Notes: generated by a model not told the origin, from the sequence alone. DNA of 5,616 nt from an uncultured Cetobacterium sp. (GCA_934085975.1 CAKOHT010000027.1:1-5616), one strand, 5' to 3'; shown: positions 1 through 5,118, counted from the stretch's first letter. Translations and numbers: made by a program.

Positions 1-63
1 AACATCATTTGCTATTTTCCAAATTTGTGATTGTAATTCAGCTCTTTGTATTACACTTGACAT
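1..63 (-). CDS. hsdM: Type I restriction-modification methyltransferase subunit HsdM, N-terminal 21 codons (runs off the left edge)
   Basis: Reading the minus strand from the ATG at 63-61 gives MSSVIQRAELQSQIWKIAND followed by V. This closely matches the start of type I DNA methyltransferase HsdM proteins, whose N-terminal helical domain typically begins with (Q)RAEL..QIWKIA(N/D)DVRG. HsdM is the N6-adenine methyltransferase subunit that forms the modification complex with HsdS and the restriction complex with HsdS and HsdR. The start is fixed by GGAGG at 69-73, five bases upstream of the ATG. Only the beginning is present: the SAM-binding and catalytic NPPF motifs lie outside the window, as would hsdS and hsdR if present. 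An extended -10 sits about 90 bp upstream. The call rests on a short peptide but a very characteristic one. Confidence 0.85.
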   Translation of the reverse strand, partial: MSSVIQRAELQSQIWKIANDV

Positions 64-150
64 TTTTTCCTCCATCTATTTTTCATAAGCAATTTTATAT
101 AACCCATAGAGGTCCACTTTGCTTAAACTCCTTATTATCTATTGCTTTTC

Positions 151-159
151 ATTATATCA
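151..159 (-). promoter_or_regulatory. Promoter for hsdM (extended -10)
   Basis: The minus strand reads TGATATAAT, an exact TATAAT -10 preceded by the TGn extension. No good -35 hexamer is found 16-18 bp upstream (the sequence there is T-rich), which is acceptable for extended -10 promoters. Transcription would start near 144, giving a leader of about 80 nt before the hsdM ATG. The leader contains a second ribosome-site-like AAGGAG at 128-133. Confidence 0.55.
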
Positions 160-215
160 CACAGAATCTAAAAAATAAAACATTTAACTGTCTTAAAGTA
201 ATCATACAAAAATTG

Positions 216-244
216 TTGTGGATTCTAAAAAAACATATTAGAAT
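216..244 (+). promoter_or_regulatory. Possible plus-strand promoter upstream of the small-RNA candidate
   Basis: TTGTGG (216-221), a 17-base spacer and TAGAAT (239-244) form a plausible sigma70-type promoter pointing right. The -10 matches 5 of 6 bases and the -35 only 3 of 6. In such AT-rich DNA a match of this quality can occur by chance. Its placement about 7 bases before a structured, terminator-ended segment is what makes it worth recording. Confidence 0.35.
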
Positions 245-250
245 ATATCT

Positions 251-320
251 ACAAAAGAAACTACTCTAGATACTTTTGTTAAAAAGCTAACTATATTGAA
301 TATGGTTGGCTTTTTTATTT
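251..320 (+). ncRNA. Candidate small RNA with two hairpins, ending in an intrinsic terminator
   Basis: Downstream of the plus-strand promoter candidate there are two hairpins. The first pairs 251-257 (ACAAAAG) with 273-279 (CTTTTGT) around a 15-base loop. The second pairs 281-296 with 300-315: 16 pairs, including two G-U, with a 3-base TGA loop and a T6 run at 311-316. On the plus strand the second stem is fully paired by G-U wobble, while on the minus strand the same positions become A-C mismatches, so it favours plus-strand transcription. No plausible plus-strand protein gene precedes it. Together these suggest a free-standing transcript of about 65-70 nt. Alternatively, the hairpin is just a second terminator for the leftward operon. 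No known RNA family was recognised. Confidence 0.35.
281..316 (+). terminator. Rho-independent terminator (plus-strand orientation preferred)
   Basis: A 16-pair stem (281-296 with 300-315, two G-U wobbles) has a 3-base loop and is followed by T6. The minus-strand version has two A-C mismatches but also ends in T5, so it could act weakly as a back-up terminator for leftward transcription. Confidence 0.7.
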
Positions 321-341
321 GCCAAACTTTAAGATAAAAAC

Positions 342-365
342 AAAAAAGACTCAAAAGAGCCTTTT
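342..365 (-). terminator. Rho-independent terminator of the riboswitch operon
   Basis: On the minus strand AAAAGGCTC (365-357) pairs with GAGTCTTTT (352-344) around a TTTT loop, with one G-U wobble, and the stem runs into T6 (347-342). It lies about 124 bases past the stop codon of the exported unknown protein. The plus-strand version has an A-C mismatch in the GC part of the stem, so the leftward orientation is preferred. Confidence 0.75.
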
Positions 366-488
366 CTGTTGGTGAAATTTAATAAAACCTTTCGTTGATT
401 AGCCTTGAATAAATTATCAACCGAGGAAACTTACAATATATATACCATATAATATTGAAAATCCGCAAATAAATATCTAAAAATAAAG

Positions 489-1493
489 CTATTTATAACC
501 TCCTTCCATAAATCTATAAAAAGCAGGATTTACCCAAATTTCTTGAGTTGTAACTTTTAAATTTGATTCTTTTTTCATAAAAGTAATAAAATCTTTTGAA
601 CTTTTAGGAAGGGTTAGAATATTAGCTTCAAAATCTCCATTTTTAACTAAATGAGATATTAACATTTGATATCCTTCAATTTTATCTGTTTGTATAAATG
701 GTTGCCACCAAGATTTATAAATTAGTCCTTTTTGATTTTCAGAATCTTTTTTTGCATAAATATCGACAAGTTTTGTAAATTTAATTTTATCTTTATTATT
801 TACAAATTGAAATTTTAAATCATACTCTAAAGGAGTCACTACAATTTTTCCATCTTCTAAAATGATATGAGTATAATTTGGAGCTCCCCAATTCGGATTA
901 TGTAAAAATGCAGAAGTTTTAGGTTCTAGTTGAACTTTAGCATCAATATCCTCACTTTTTAAAAGAGCTATTAATTGTATAGCATGTATAATATCATTAT
1001 GCCCATAACTCACAGACAAATTTTTATCAAAGTTGGCATAGCTATTACTGTTTTTTAAATTATAACCAGTTATGAGTCCATTAGCCAAAGCTATATTTAA
1101 TTTTTCAAGCAAAAAATCATCTTTAGCAGGAACAGTGTTATTCCACTTTACTAAAACCTTTTCAAAAATATTCTTATCAGAAATATTTCCTAAAGAGTTT
1201 TCATTATTATCTAAAAAATCAGAAACATAGTCTGTAATAGTTGAGTAATCTTTTCGATTAAGCATCTCTACTGAAGTTATATTTAAGTCAACCAAGACTG
1301 CTTTGTGTGAAAGAGCTTCAGGAGATTCTGTTCTAATATTTCTATATCCCTTTAAACTTTTTTCAATTTTTTCTCTTGGATAAGTTTTTGCCAATTCCTG
1401 TAATTTCAATTTTTCGATAGCTGAGCAGGGTTCAATAGTAGCAAAGGCTGTTAAATTTAAAAGTATAAAAACAAGTAAAATTTTATTTTTCAT
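489..1493 (-). CDS. Exported protein of unknown family, second gene of the guanine-riboswitch operon
   Basis: This is a 334-residue protein that I do not recognise. Residues 1-18 form a classical signal peptide (MKNK, a hydrophobic LLVFILLNL core, then AFA at the likely cleavage site). C23 is not in a lipobox, so a soluble periplasmic or secreted protein is expected rather than a lipoprotein. C23 is the only cysteine. The rest is mixed alpha/beta with no membrane span. Residues 163-225 (helix HAIQLIALLKSEDIDAKVQL, then a strand with YTHIILEDG, then PLEYDL) loosely resemble the core of a transglutaminase-like fold, but the catalytic cysteine position is not Cys, so this is only a weak structural guess. 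GGAGG at 1504-1508 lies 10 bases before the ATG. The gene begins 24 bases after the stop of the upstream nucleosidase-like gene on the same strand, with no promoter or terminator between, so the two are probably co-transcribed and shut off together by the riboswitch. Confidence 0.85.
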   Translation of the reverse strand: MKNKILLVFILLNLTAFATIEPCSAIEKLKLQELAKTYPREKIEKSLKGYRNIRTESPEALSHKAVLVDLNITSVEMLNRKDYSTITDYVSDFLDNNENSLGNISDKNIFEKVLVKWNNTVPAKDDFLLEKLNIALANGLITGYNLKNSNSYANFDKNLSVSYGHNDIIHAIQLIALLKSEDIDAKVQLEPKTSAFLHNPNWGAPNYTHIILEDGKIVVTPLEYDLKFQFVNNKDKIKFTKLVDIYAKKDSENQKGLIYKSWWQPFIQTDKIEGYQMLISHLVKNGDFEANILTLPKSSKDFITFMKKESNLKVTTQEIWVNPAFYRFMEGGYK

Positions 1494-1517
1494 TGTATTG
1501 TTTCCTCCAAGTTGTTA

Positions 1518-2192
1518 TTATATTTGTGTAAGCATATCCATTACAATTTTAGCAGAATTATCAGCTGCTATTGTAACGAAATCACTGTAATTCATATGAG
1601 CACTCCCGTCGGCTTTATCAGATATTGATCTAATAACAATAACAGGAACCCGATATAAATTTGCAACATGAGCTACAGAAGCTCCCTCCATTTCAACAGC
1701 CCATGCACCAAAAGTTGTTTCTAGAGATTGAACAGTGGTTTTATCAGCAATAAATTGATCCCCAGTAGCAATTGTACCGATATAAACTTTATTTTTCCCC
1801 AAGACTTTTTCTGCAGAATTTTTTGCAATTTTAATTAAATTCTCATCAGCTGAAAACTTTGTATCCACTGATCCAGGAACAGCACCTTTTTTAGTTCCAA
1901 AAACTGTAGTATCATAGTCATGTTGAACTAAATAATCAGATATAACTACATCAGCGATAGTTGTTCCTATAGCAGCATTTACTTTCCCAATTCCAGATTT
2001 AAAAACCACAACATCTTTATTTTCTAATTTCCCTTTATAAAAGGCAATAGAAGCTTTTTCCTCTTTCTTTACATCCTTCATCTGAGAAAGTAAAATTTTA
2101 ATTTCAGAATCCATTACTCCAATTATAGCTATTCTTTCAGCTAAGGTTAAAGTAGATGTTAGCAGTGTTAAAATTGGTGTAAGTTTTTTCAT
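1518..2192 (-). CDS. mtnN: Exported MTA/SAH-nucleosidase-like protein (PNP/UDP phosphorylase superfamily) with an internal deletion
   Basis: The 224-residue protein matches 5'-methylthioadenosine/S-adenosylhomocysteine nucleosidase, which hydrolyses the glycosidic bond to release adenine. After an N-terminal export signal (residues 1-18, KK then LTPILTLLTSTLTLA), the mature part starts ERIAIIGVMDSE exactly where the E. coli enzyme begins. Visible family residues are E30 (E. coli E12), the SGIGK motif at 66-70, TGDQFI at 143-148, VEME at 166-169 (E174 equivalent E169), and R188, S191 and D192 in RSISDKAD (R193, S196, D197). About 25 residues are missing between I79 and A80: the central strand and the NTGxAG loop. 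The fold and active site are therefore probably damaged unless the protein is a variant. The start at 2192 is chosen over the upstream in-frame ATG at 2273 because GGGGAG precedes it by about 6 bases and because the upstream extension would translate the riboswitch terminator. Expression should fall when guanine is plentiful. Confidence 0.88.
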   Translation of the reverse strand: MKKLTPILTLLTSTLTLAERIAIIGVMDSEIKILLSQMKDVKKEEKASIAFYKGKLENKDVVVFKSGIGKVNAAIGTTIADVVISDYLVQHDYDTTVFGTKKGAVPGSVDTKFSADENLIKIAKNSAEKVLGKNKVYIGTIATGDQFIADKTTVQSLETTFGAWAVEMEGASVAHVANLYRVPVIVIRSISDKADGSAHMNYSDFVTIAADNSAKIVMDMLTQI

Positions 2193-2226
2193 TAAATTCT
2201 CCCCATTAAATAATTTTGTAAAAAAT

Positions 2227-2264
2227 AAAAAAGAGTATACAAATTCCATGGGAATATATACTCT
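2227..2264 (-). terminator. Riboswitch expression platform: intrinsic terminator
   Basis: On the minus strand AGAGTATA (2264-2257) pairs with TATACTCT (2239-2232). An upper stem of ATTCC with GGAAT follows after a small internal loop, and the structure ends in a run of six or more T. It sits directly between the purine aptamer and the nucleosidase ribosome site, as expected for transcriptional attenuation. The GGGG just after the aptamer P1 strand, together with following A/T bases, can pair with TATATTCCC of the terminator (with a 3-base bulge). This offers a plausible antiterminator when no ligand is bound. Confidence 0.85.
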
Positions 2265-2288
2265 CATTACCAACGATTATATTTACCC

Positions 2289-2350
2289 CTCATAGAGAAC
2301 TATTTACGGTAGTTCGTAGAAACTCTTGGCCAATCCCAAGTATATATGAG
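2289..2350 (-). promoter_or_regulatory. Purine riboswitch aptamer, guanine type
   Basis: Read on the minus strand, the element matches the purine aptamer helix by helix. P1 is CTCATA (2350-2345) with TATGAG (2294-2289). P2 is CTTGG with CCAAG, closed by loop GATTGG. The joining segment is TTTCTAC. P3 is GAACTA with TAGTTC around loop CCGTAAA. The GG of L2 can pair with the CC of L3 in the loop-loop contact. The discriminating base before the 3' P1 strand (position 74 in xpt numbering; plus-strand G at 2295) is C, which specifies guanine/hypoxanthine rather than adenine. P2 plus L2 is a few bases shorter than in B. subtilis xpt (L2 has six bases, not seven). Ligand binding should favour the downstream terminator, making this an OFF switch. 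Confidence 0.93.
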
Positions 2351-2385
2351 TTTATTTGTGATTTTTGTAACTTTTTTCTAAGAAG

Positions 2386-2414
2386 ATAATACCATAACTT
2401 TTTTAACAATGCAA
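2386..2414 (-). promoter_or_regulatory. Promoter of the guanine-riboswitch operon
   Basis: On the minus strand TTGCAT (2414-2409), a 17-base spacer and TATTAT (2391-2386), preceded by TGG as a TGn extension, give a plausible extended -10 promoter. Transcription would begin near 2379, about 30 bases before the aptamer P1 helix. The -35 is weak (3 of 6). Confidence 0.6.
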
Positions 2415-2418
2415 TCTA

Positions 2419-2435
2419 TATATAATAATTATATA
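2419..2435. repeat. Short AT-only palindrome between mrr and the riboswitch operon
   Basis: TATATAAT-A-ATTATATA is a perfect 8+1+8 palindrome in an AT-only stretch about 45 bases past the mrr stop codon. It has no GC pairs and no T-run of note, so it is unlikely to be an efficient terminator. No other terminator for mrr was found before the riboswitch promoter. Confidence 0.4.
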
Positions 2436-2478
2436 AATTTTTAATTTCTATATATAAAATGATATTTCCTAATATTTC

Positions 2479-3392
2479 TCATTCTTCTAAAAAATAATCC
2501 AAATCAATTTTTTTTATTTCATAAATTTGTTCAGTATATAACCCTATATTGAACTCCACCATTAGTTCAACCAATTTATTTCCATCAACTAATACAATTT
2601 TCTGTGAAGTCAAATTTTCACAATAAGTTATTGCTTCTTTCGTAAACGTTGAAGTAGTTATAAAAATACCTTTAATAGCTCCTTTTCCCGCTAACGCTCC
2701 AACAAATTTCTGTACTTCTGGTCTTCCAATTGTAGTATTACTCCATCTTTTTGCCTGTAAATATATTCTGTCTAACCCTAATTTATCTTCATTTATAATT
2801 CCATCTATTCCTTCATCATTACTCTTTTTAGTTAAACTTTGAGATATCTCTATTTTAGAACCTCCATATCCCATTTTTACTACTAAATCTATAACTATGG
2901 ATTCAAACTTATAAAAATTAATCTTTTTTAATCTTTCTAACATTTCATCCTTTAACTCATTGTTTAAAAGCTCATAAATTTTTTCCAATCCTTCAGCAGG
3001 GGTATCTATTTGCTTTAATTCATTCTTTTTTGATACGTCATCTTTCCCTATTTTTTGAAAATTTAAAAATTCTGGATATTTTCTTAAATACTTGGCATCT
3101 AAAATTAAAGGAGGTTCTTCCAACACTTTTAATCCCCTTTTAGTAATCTTAAATTCTCCACGTTTATCAGTTCCTTCAATCAATTGTGCTTTTTTTAAAT
3201 AAGTTTTAGCCCAGTTAAGTCTATCATAAAATTTCCTTTTTTTATTTTTAATAGACACAAACTCTTGAATTTCTTCCTCTGTAAGTTGAAATTCATTTGC
3301 CAATTTTTTTCTATTTCCTCATTTAAATGTATTTTCTCATCTCTAATAGCTTTTAGAAGTGGTAACATAAGTTCTTCATAACTTGGTATCAT
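2479..3392 (-). pseudogene. mrr: Mrr-type (type IV) restriction endonuclease, reading frame interrupted near codon 29
   Basis: The protein matches E. coli Mrr along its length. It has an N-terminal winged-helix part (about residues 1-95, with DRLNWAKTYLKKAQLIE) and a C-terminal PD-(D/E)xK-like domain with FE (about 163-164), MGYGG, GIDG (D197) and QAKRW (K215), then GRPEVQKFVGALAG and the FITTSTFT motif. Mrr-type enzymes cut modified foreign DNA. The start at 3392 (MIPSYEEL) follows AGGGAG by about 7 bases. From there the frame reads to residue 29, then leaves the Mrr sequence at an A7 run (3310-3304) and stops at 3195 after 65 residues. The frame one base back (-1) continues LANEFQLTEE to the end at 2479. 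A -1 shift gives exactly 304 residues, the length I recall for E. coli Mrr, so nothing else is missing. It may be a true indel mutation, a phase-variable tract, a sequencing error or a programmed frameshift. It stands alone between tRNA-Arg and the riboswitch, with no clear promoter: TTGAAA is present but lacks a good -10. Confidence 0.88.
3266..3320 (-). promoter_or_regulatory. Possible -1 ribosomal frameshift signal in mrr
   Basis: In the zero frame set by the mrr start, codons 28-30 read GAA AAA AAT, so A-AAA-AAT (3309-3303) is a correctly phased X-XXY-YYZ heptamer. After a 7-base spacer, TGAATTTC (3295-3288) pairs perfectly with GAAATTCA (3273-3266) around a 14-base loop. A Shine-Dalgarno-like GAGGA (3320-3316) lies 6 bases upstream. 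The layout resembles the dnaX frameshift signal. The stem has only two GC pairs, and the SD spacing is shorter than usual, so it may be chance. Confidence 0.35.
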
Positions 3393-3443
3393 ATTTTTCT
3401 CCCTGTTCAAAATTTTGATTAGTCGATATATTTTTAGTTTCAA

Positions 3444-3475
3444 AAAGAGCTTAGATTTTAAAATCTAAGCTCTTT
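3444..3475 (-). terminator. 32-bp perfect palindrome acting as terminator after tRNA-Arg
   Basis: The arms 3444-3459 and 3460-3475 are exact inverted repeats (16 pairs; the inner TTTTAAAA forms the loop in RNA). On the minus strand the stem runs into T5, placed about 34 bases past the tRNA CCA end. This suits termination of tRNA-Arg transcripts and of any read-through from the symporter gene, and it insulates mrr. The plus side also has T-rich sequence, but no plus-strand gene is present there. Confidence 0.75.
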
Positions 3476-3508
3476 ATATTTTTATCTTAAATTAGATGTA
3501 TAATTTGA

Positions 3509-3585
3509 TGGCGCCCCCAACAGGGATCGAACCCATAACCCTCTGATCCGAAGTCAGATGCTCTATCCAATTGAGCTATGGAGGC
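3509..3585 (-). tRNA. tRNA-Arg (anticodon TCG), complete with encoded CCA
   Basis: The minus strand folds as a full cloverleaf of 77 bases. The acceptor GCCTCCA pairs with TGGGGGC (one G-U). The D-arm carries AGCTCAATTGGATAGAGC. The anticodon arm TCTGA-CTTCGGA-TCAGA has anticodon TCG at plus 3551-3549, reading CGA and probably other CGN codons. The T-arm contains GGTTCGATCCC, and G plus CCA is encoded at the 3' end. A promoter lies just upstream and a strong palindrome terminator just downstream. Confidence 0.97.
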
Positions 3586-3597
3586 TTACCATAAAAG

Positions 3598-3626
3598 ATT
3601 GTACAGTATTTTAAGATTTAAGTCAA
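3598..3626 (-). promoter_or_regulatory. Promoter of tRNA-Arg
   Basis: On the minus strand TTGACT (3626-3621), a 17-base spacer and TACAAT (3603-3598) match the sigma70 consensus at 5 of 6 bases in each hexamer. Transcription would start near 3591, about 6 bases before the mature tRNA 5' end. The -35 starts 10 bases past the symporter stop codon. Confidence 0.85.
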
Positions 3627-3636
3627 CAATTTTTCT

Positions 3637-5028
3637 CTAATTCCAACACTCAACTCTTTCGCTATACGGCATATCTATATCATTTTTATTAAATTTTGGA
3701 TCTAATCCATTTTCCTTCTGGTTACTGTAATCATTTAAAGCTTCAAAAGCAACTTTACCAAGTAAGAATATTGCTATAAGGTTTAGTATTGCCATTAACC
3801 CCATGAATAAGTCTGCCATATTCCAAACGAGAGCTAACTCCCCTATGGACCCAAACATTACCATTCCAATAACTCCAGCTCTATATAAATTTAGCCAAGC
3901 TTTATTTGGAGTTAAAAATTCTATATTTGTCTCTCCATAATAATAATTCCCAATTATTGAACTAAAGGCAAATAATAAGATACATATGGCAATGAAAACA
4001 TTTCCCCATCCCCCAACTTGTGAACTTAGAGCATTTTGAGTCAACTGAATCCCTGTTAATCCTTCCGTTTTATGTGCCCCTGATATTAAAACCATAAAAG
4101 CTGTGCATGTACAAATTAATATAGTGTCAGTAAACACTCCCAACGTTTGTACGAATCCCTGTTTTACAGGATGAGAGGTATCTGCAGTTGCAGCCGCATT
4201 TGGAGCTGATCCCATACCAGCCTCGTTAGAAAATAACCCTCTTTTTATTCCGGTCATCACAGCAACTCCTATTCCACCACCAACTGCCTGTCTAATACCA
4301 AAAGCATTTTCAATTATATCTCTAAATATTTCTGGAACCATCCCTATATTAGTTATAATTACGTATAGTGAAACTAATATATAAAGAGTTGCCATAGCTG
4401 GTACCACTACAGCACTAAAATTTGCAATTCTTTGAACTCCACCAAAAATTATAACTCCTGTTGCAACAGCTAACACAACTCCAATTATAGTTCTATCTAA
4501 TTTAAGTGCCTCATGAAAAGCTAATGATATTGTATTTGACTGAACTGAATTAAATATTAATCCAAAAGTTATCGATATTAATACTGAAAATCCAACACCC
4601 ATCCACTTTTTGTTGAGTGCCTTTTCCATATAGTAAGCAGGACCACCTCTAAAGGCTTCTCCATCCTTTACTTTATAAATTTGTGCCAAAGTACTCTCTA
4701 CAAAACTAGACGCACCACCAATAATAGCTATTAACCACATCCAAAATATAGCTCCAGGACCTCCTGATGCGATTGCAATTGCCACACCTGCTAAATTTCC
4801 AGTTCCTACTCTTGATGCTGTACTTATACAAAAGGCTTTAAAAGATGAAACTCCTCCTTTATGCCCAACACTATCACCTAAAACTTTTATCATTTGAACA
4901 AAGTATCTCAACTGAACAAATCTTGTTTTTAAGGTAAAATATGCTCCTACGAACAGTAGCATTACTATTAACACATATCCCCATAGGATATCGTTAAAAA
5001 AGTTTATTAATAAGTTTAATATCTCCAT
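3637..5028 (-). CDS. Sodium:alanine/glycine symporter (AGCS family)
   Basis: The 463-residue inner-membrane protein has about ten or eleven hydrophobic spans, the expected length for this family. It uses the sodium (in some members proton) gradient to import alanine, glycine or related small amino acids. The family signature is present at residues 89-108, GGPGAIFWMWLIAIIGGASS. The conserved RVGTGNLAGVA (73-83) contributes to the ion and substrate site, and MTGIKRGLFSNEAGMGSAPN (about 257-276) is another hallmark. The C-terminus (YSERVECWN) is typical. The start is supported by AGGGGG about 5 bases upstream. The gene has its own promoter and is followed, without a hairpin, by the tRNA-Arg promoter, so read-through into the tRNA is possible. 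Exact substrate preference cannot be read from the sequence; a glutamine-type AlsT/GlnT role is the main alternative. Confidence 0.95.
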   Translation of the reverse strand: MEILNLLINFFNDILWGYVLIVMLLFVGAYFTLKTRFVQLRYFVQMIKVLGDSVGHKGGVSSFKAFCISTASRVGTGNLAGVAIAIASGGPGAIFWMWLIAIIGGASSFVESTLAQIYKVKDGEAFRGGPAYYMEKALNKKWMGVGFSVLISITFGLIFNSVQSNTISLAFHEALKLDRTIIGVVLAVATGVIIFGGVQRIANFSAVVVPAMATLYILVSLYVIITNIGMVPEIFRDIIENAFGIRQAVGGGIGVAVMTGIKRGLFSNEAGMGSAPNAAATADTSHPVKQGFVQTLGVFTDTILICTCTAFMVLISGAHKTEGLTGIQLTQNALSSQVGGWGNVFIAICILLFAFSSIIGNYYYGETNIEFLTPNKAWLNLYRAGVIGMVMFGSIGELALVWNMADLFMGLMAILNLIAIFLLGKVAFEALNDYSNQKENGLDPKFNKNDIDMPYSERVECWN

Positions 5029-5059
5029 TTTTCCCCCTAGTTTTGTTTGATATGAAATT

Positions 5060-5088
5060 ATTCTATCATAAGAGTCCTAAAATGAAAA
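5060..5088 (-). promoter_or_regulatory. Promoter of the AGCS symporter gene
   Basis: On the minus strand TTTTCA (5088-5083), a 17-base spacer and TAGAAT (5065-5060), preceded by TGA as a TGn extension, fit a sigma70-type promoter (4 of 6 and 5 of 6). The leader would be about 25 bases. It lies 39 bases beyond the T-run of the csp terminator. Confidence 0.6.
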
Positions 5089-5118
5089 ATATATTTTTTA
5101 AATTAGCATTATTTTTAT

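Larger units (their letters stand above)
64..488. other. Gene-free intergenic stretch of 425 bases between hsdM and the riboswitch operon
   Basis: No convincing protein gene is seen here on either strand. From the left it holds the hsdM ribosome site and leader (64-144), the hsdM extended -10 (151-159), the plus-strand promoter candidate (216-244), the two-hairpin small-RNA candidate (251-320) and the leftward operon terminator (342-365). The remaining 366-488 is the probable 3' untranslated part of the operon. It contains only a weak hairpin (GTTGAT 394-399 with ATCAAC 416-421) and AT-rich sequence. Confidence 0.7.

Noticed and set aside
57..62. Exact TTGACA on the plus strand
   Set aside because: It is the complement of hsdM codons at its start and has no -10 hexamer at acceptable spacing, so no promoter is claimed.
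9..269. Plus-strand open frame of 86 codons
   Set aside because: It runs antisense over the hsdM start and promoter, has no ribosome site, and its composition (F, I, L, K-rich without pattern) looks like translated AT-rich spacer.
2193..2273. N-terminal extension of the nucleosidase to an upstream ATG
   Set aside because: The extra 27 codons would be read from the riboswitch terminator hairpin. The internal ATG at 2192 has a strong ribosome site and begins a signal peptide joined precisely to the conserved family start.
2289..2350. Adenine specificity of the riboswitch
   Set aside because: The discriminating base before the 3' P1 strand is C, not U, so guanine-type recognition is expected despite the adenine-nucleosidase-like gene downstream.
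2400..2478. AT-rich repeats of CTATATATAA near the mrr end as a CRISPR or integration site
   Set aside because: The units are very short, low-complexity and without regular spacers; chance in AT-rich DNA is sufficient.
3393..3443. Upstream start for the mrr 5' frame at 3443
   Set aside because: No ribosome site precedes it, whereas the ATG at 3392 has AGGGAG at proper spacing and MIPSYEEL matches the Mrr start.
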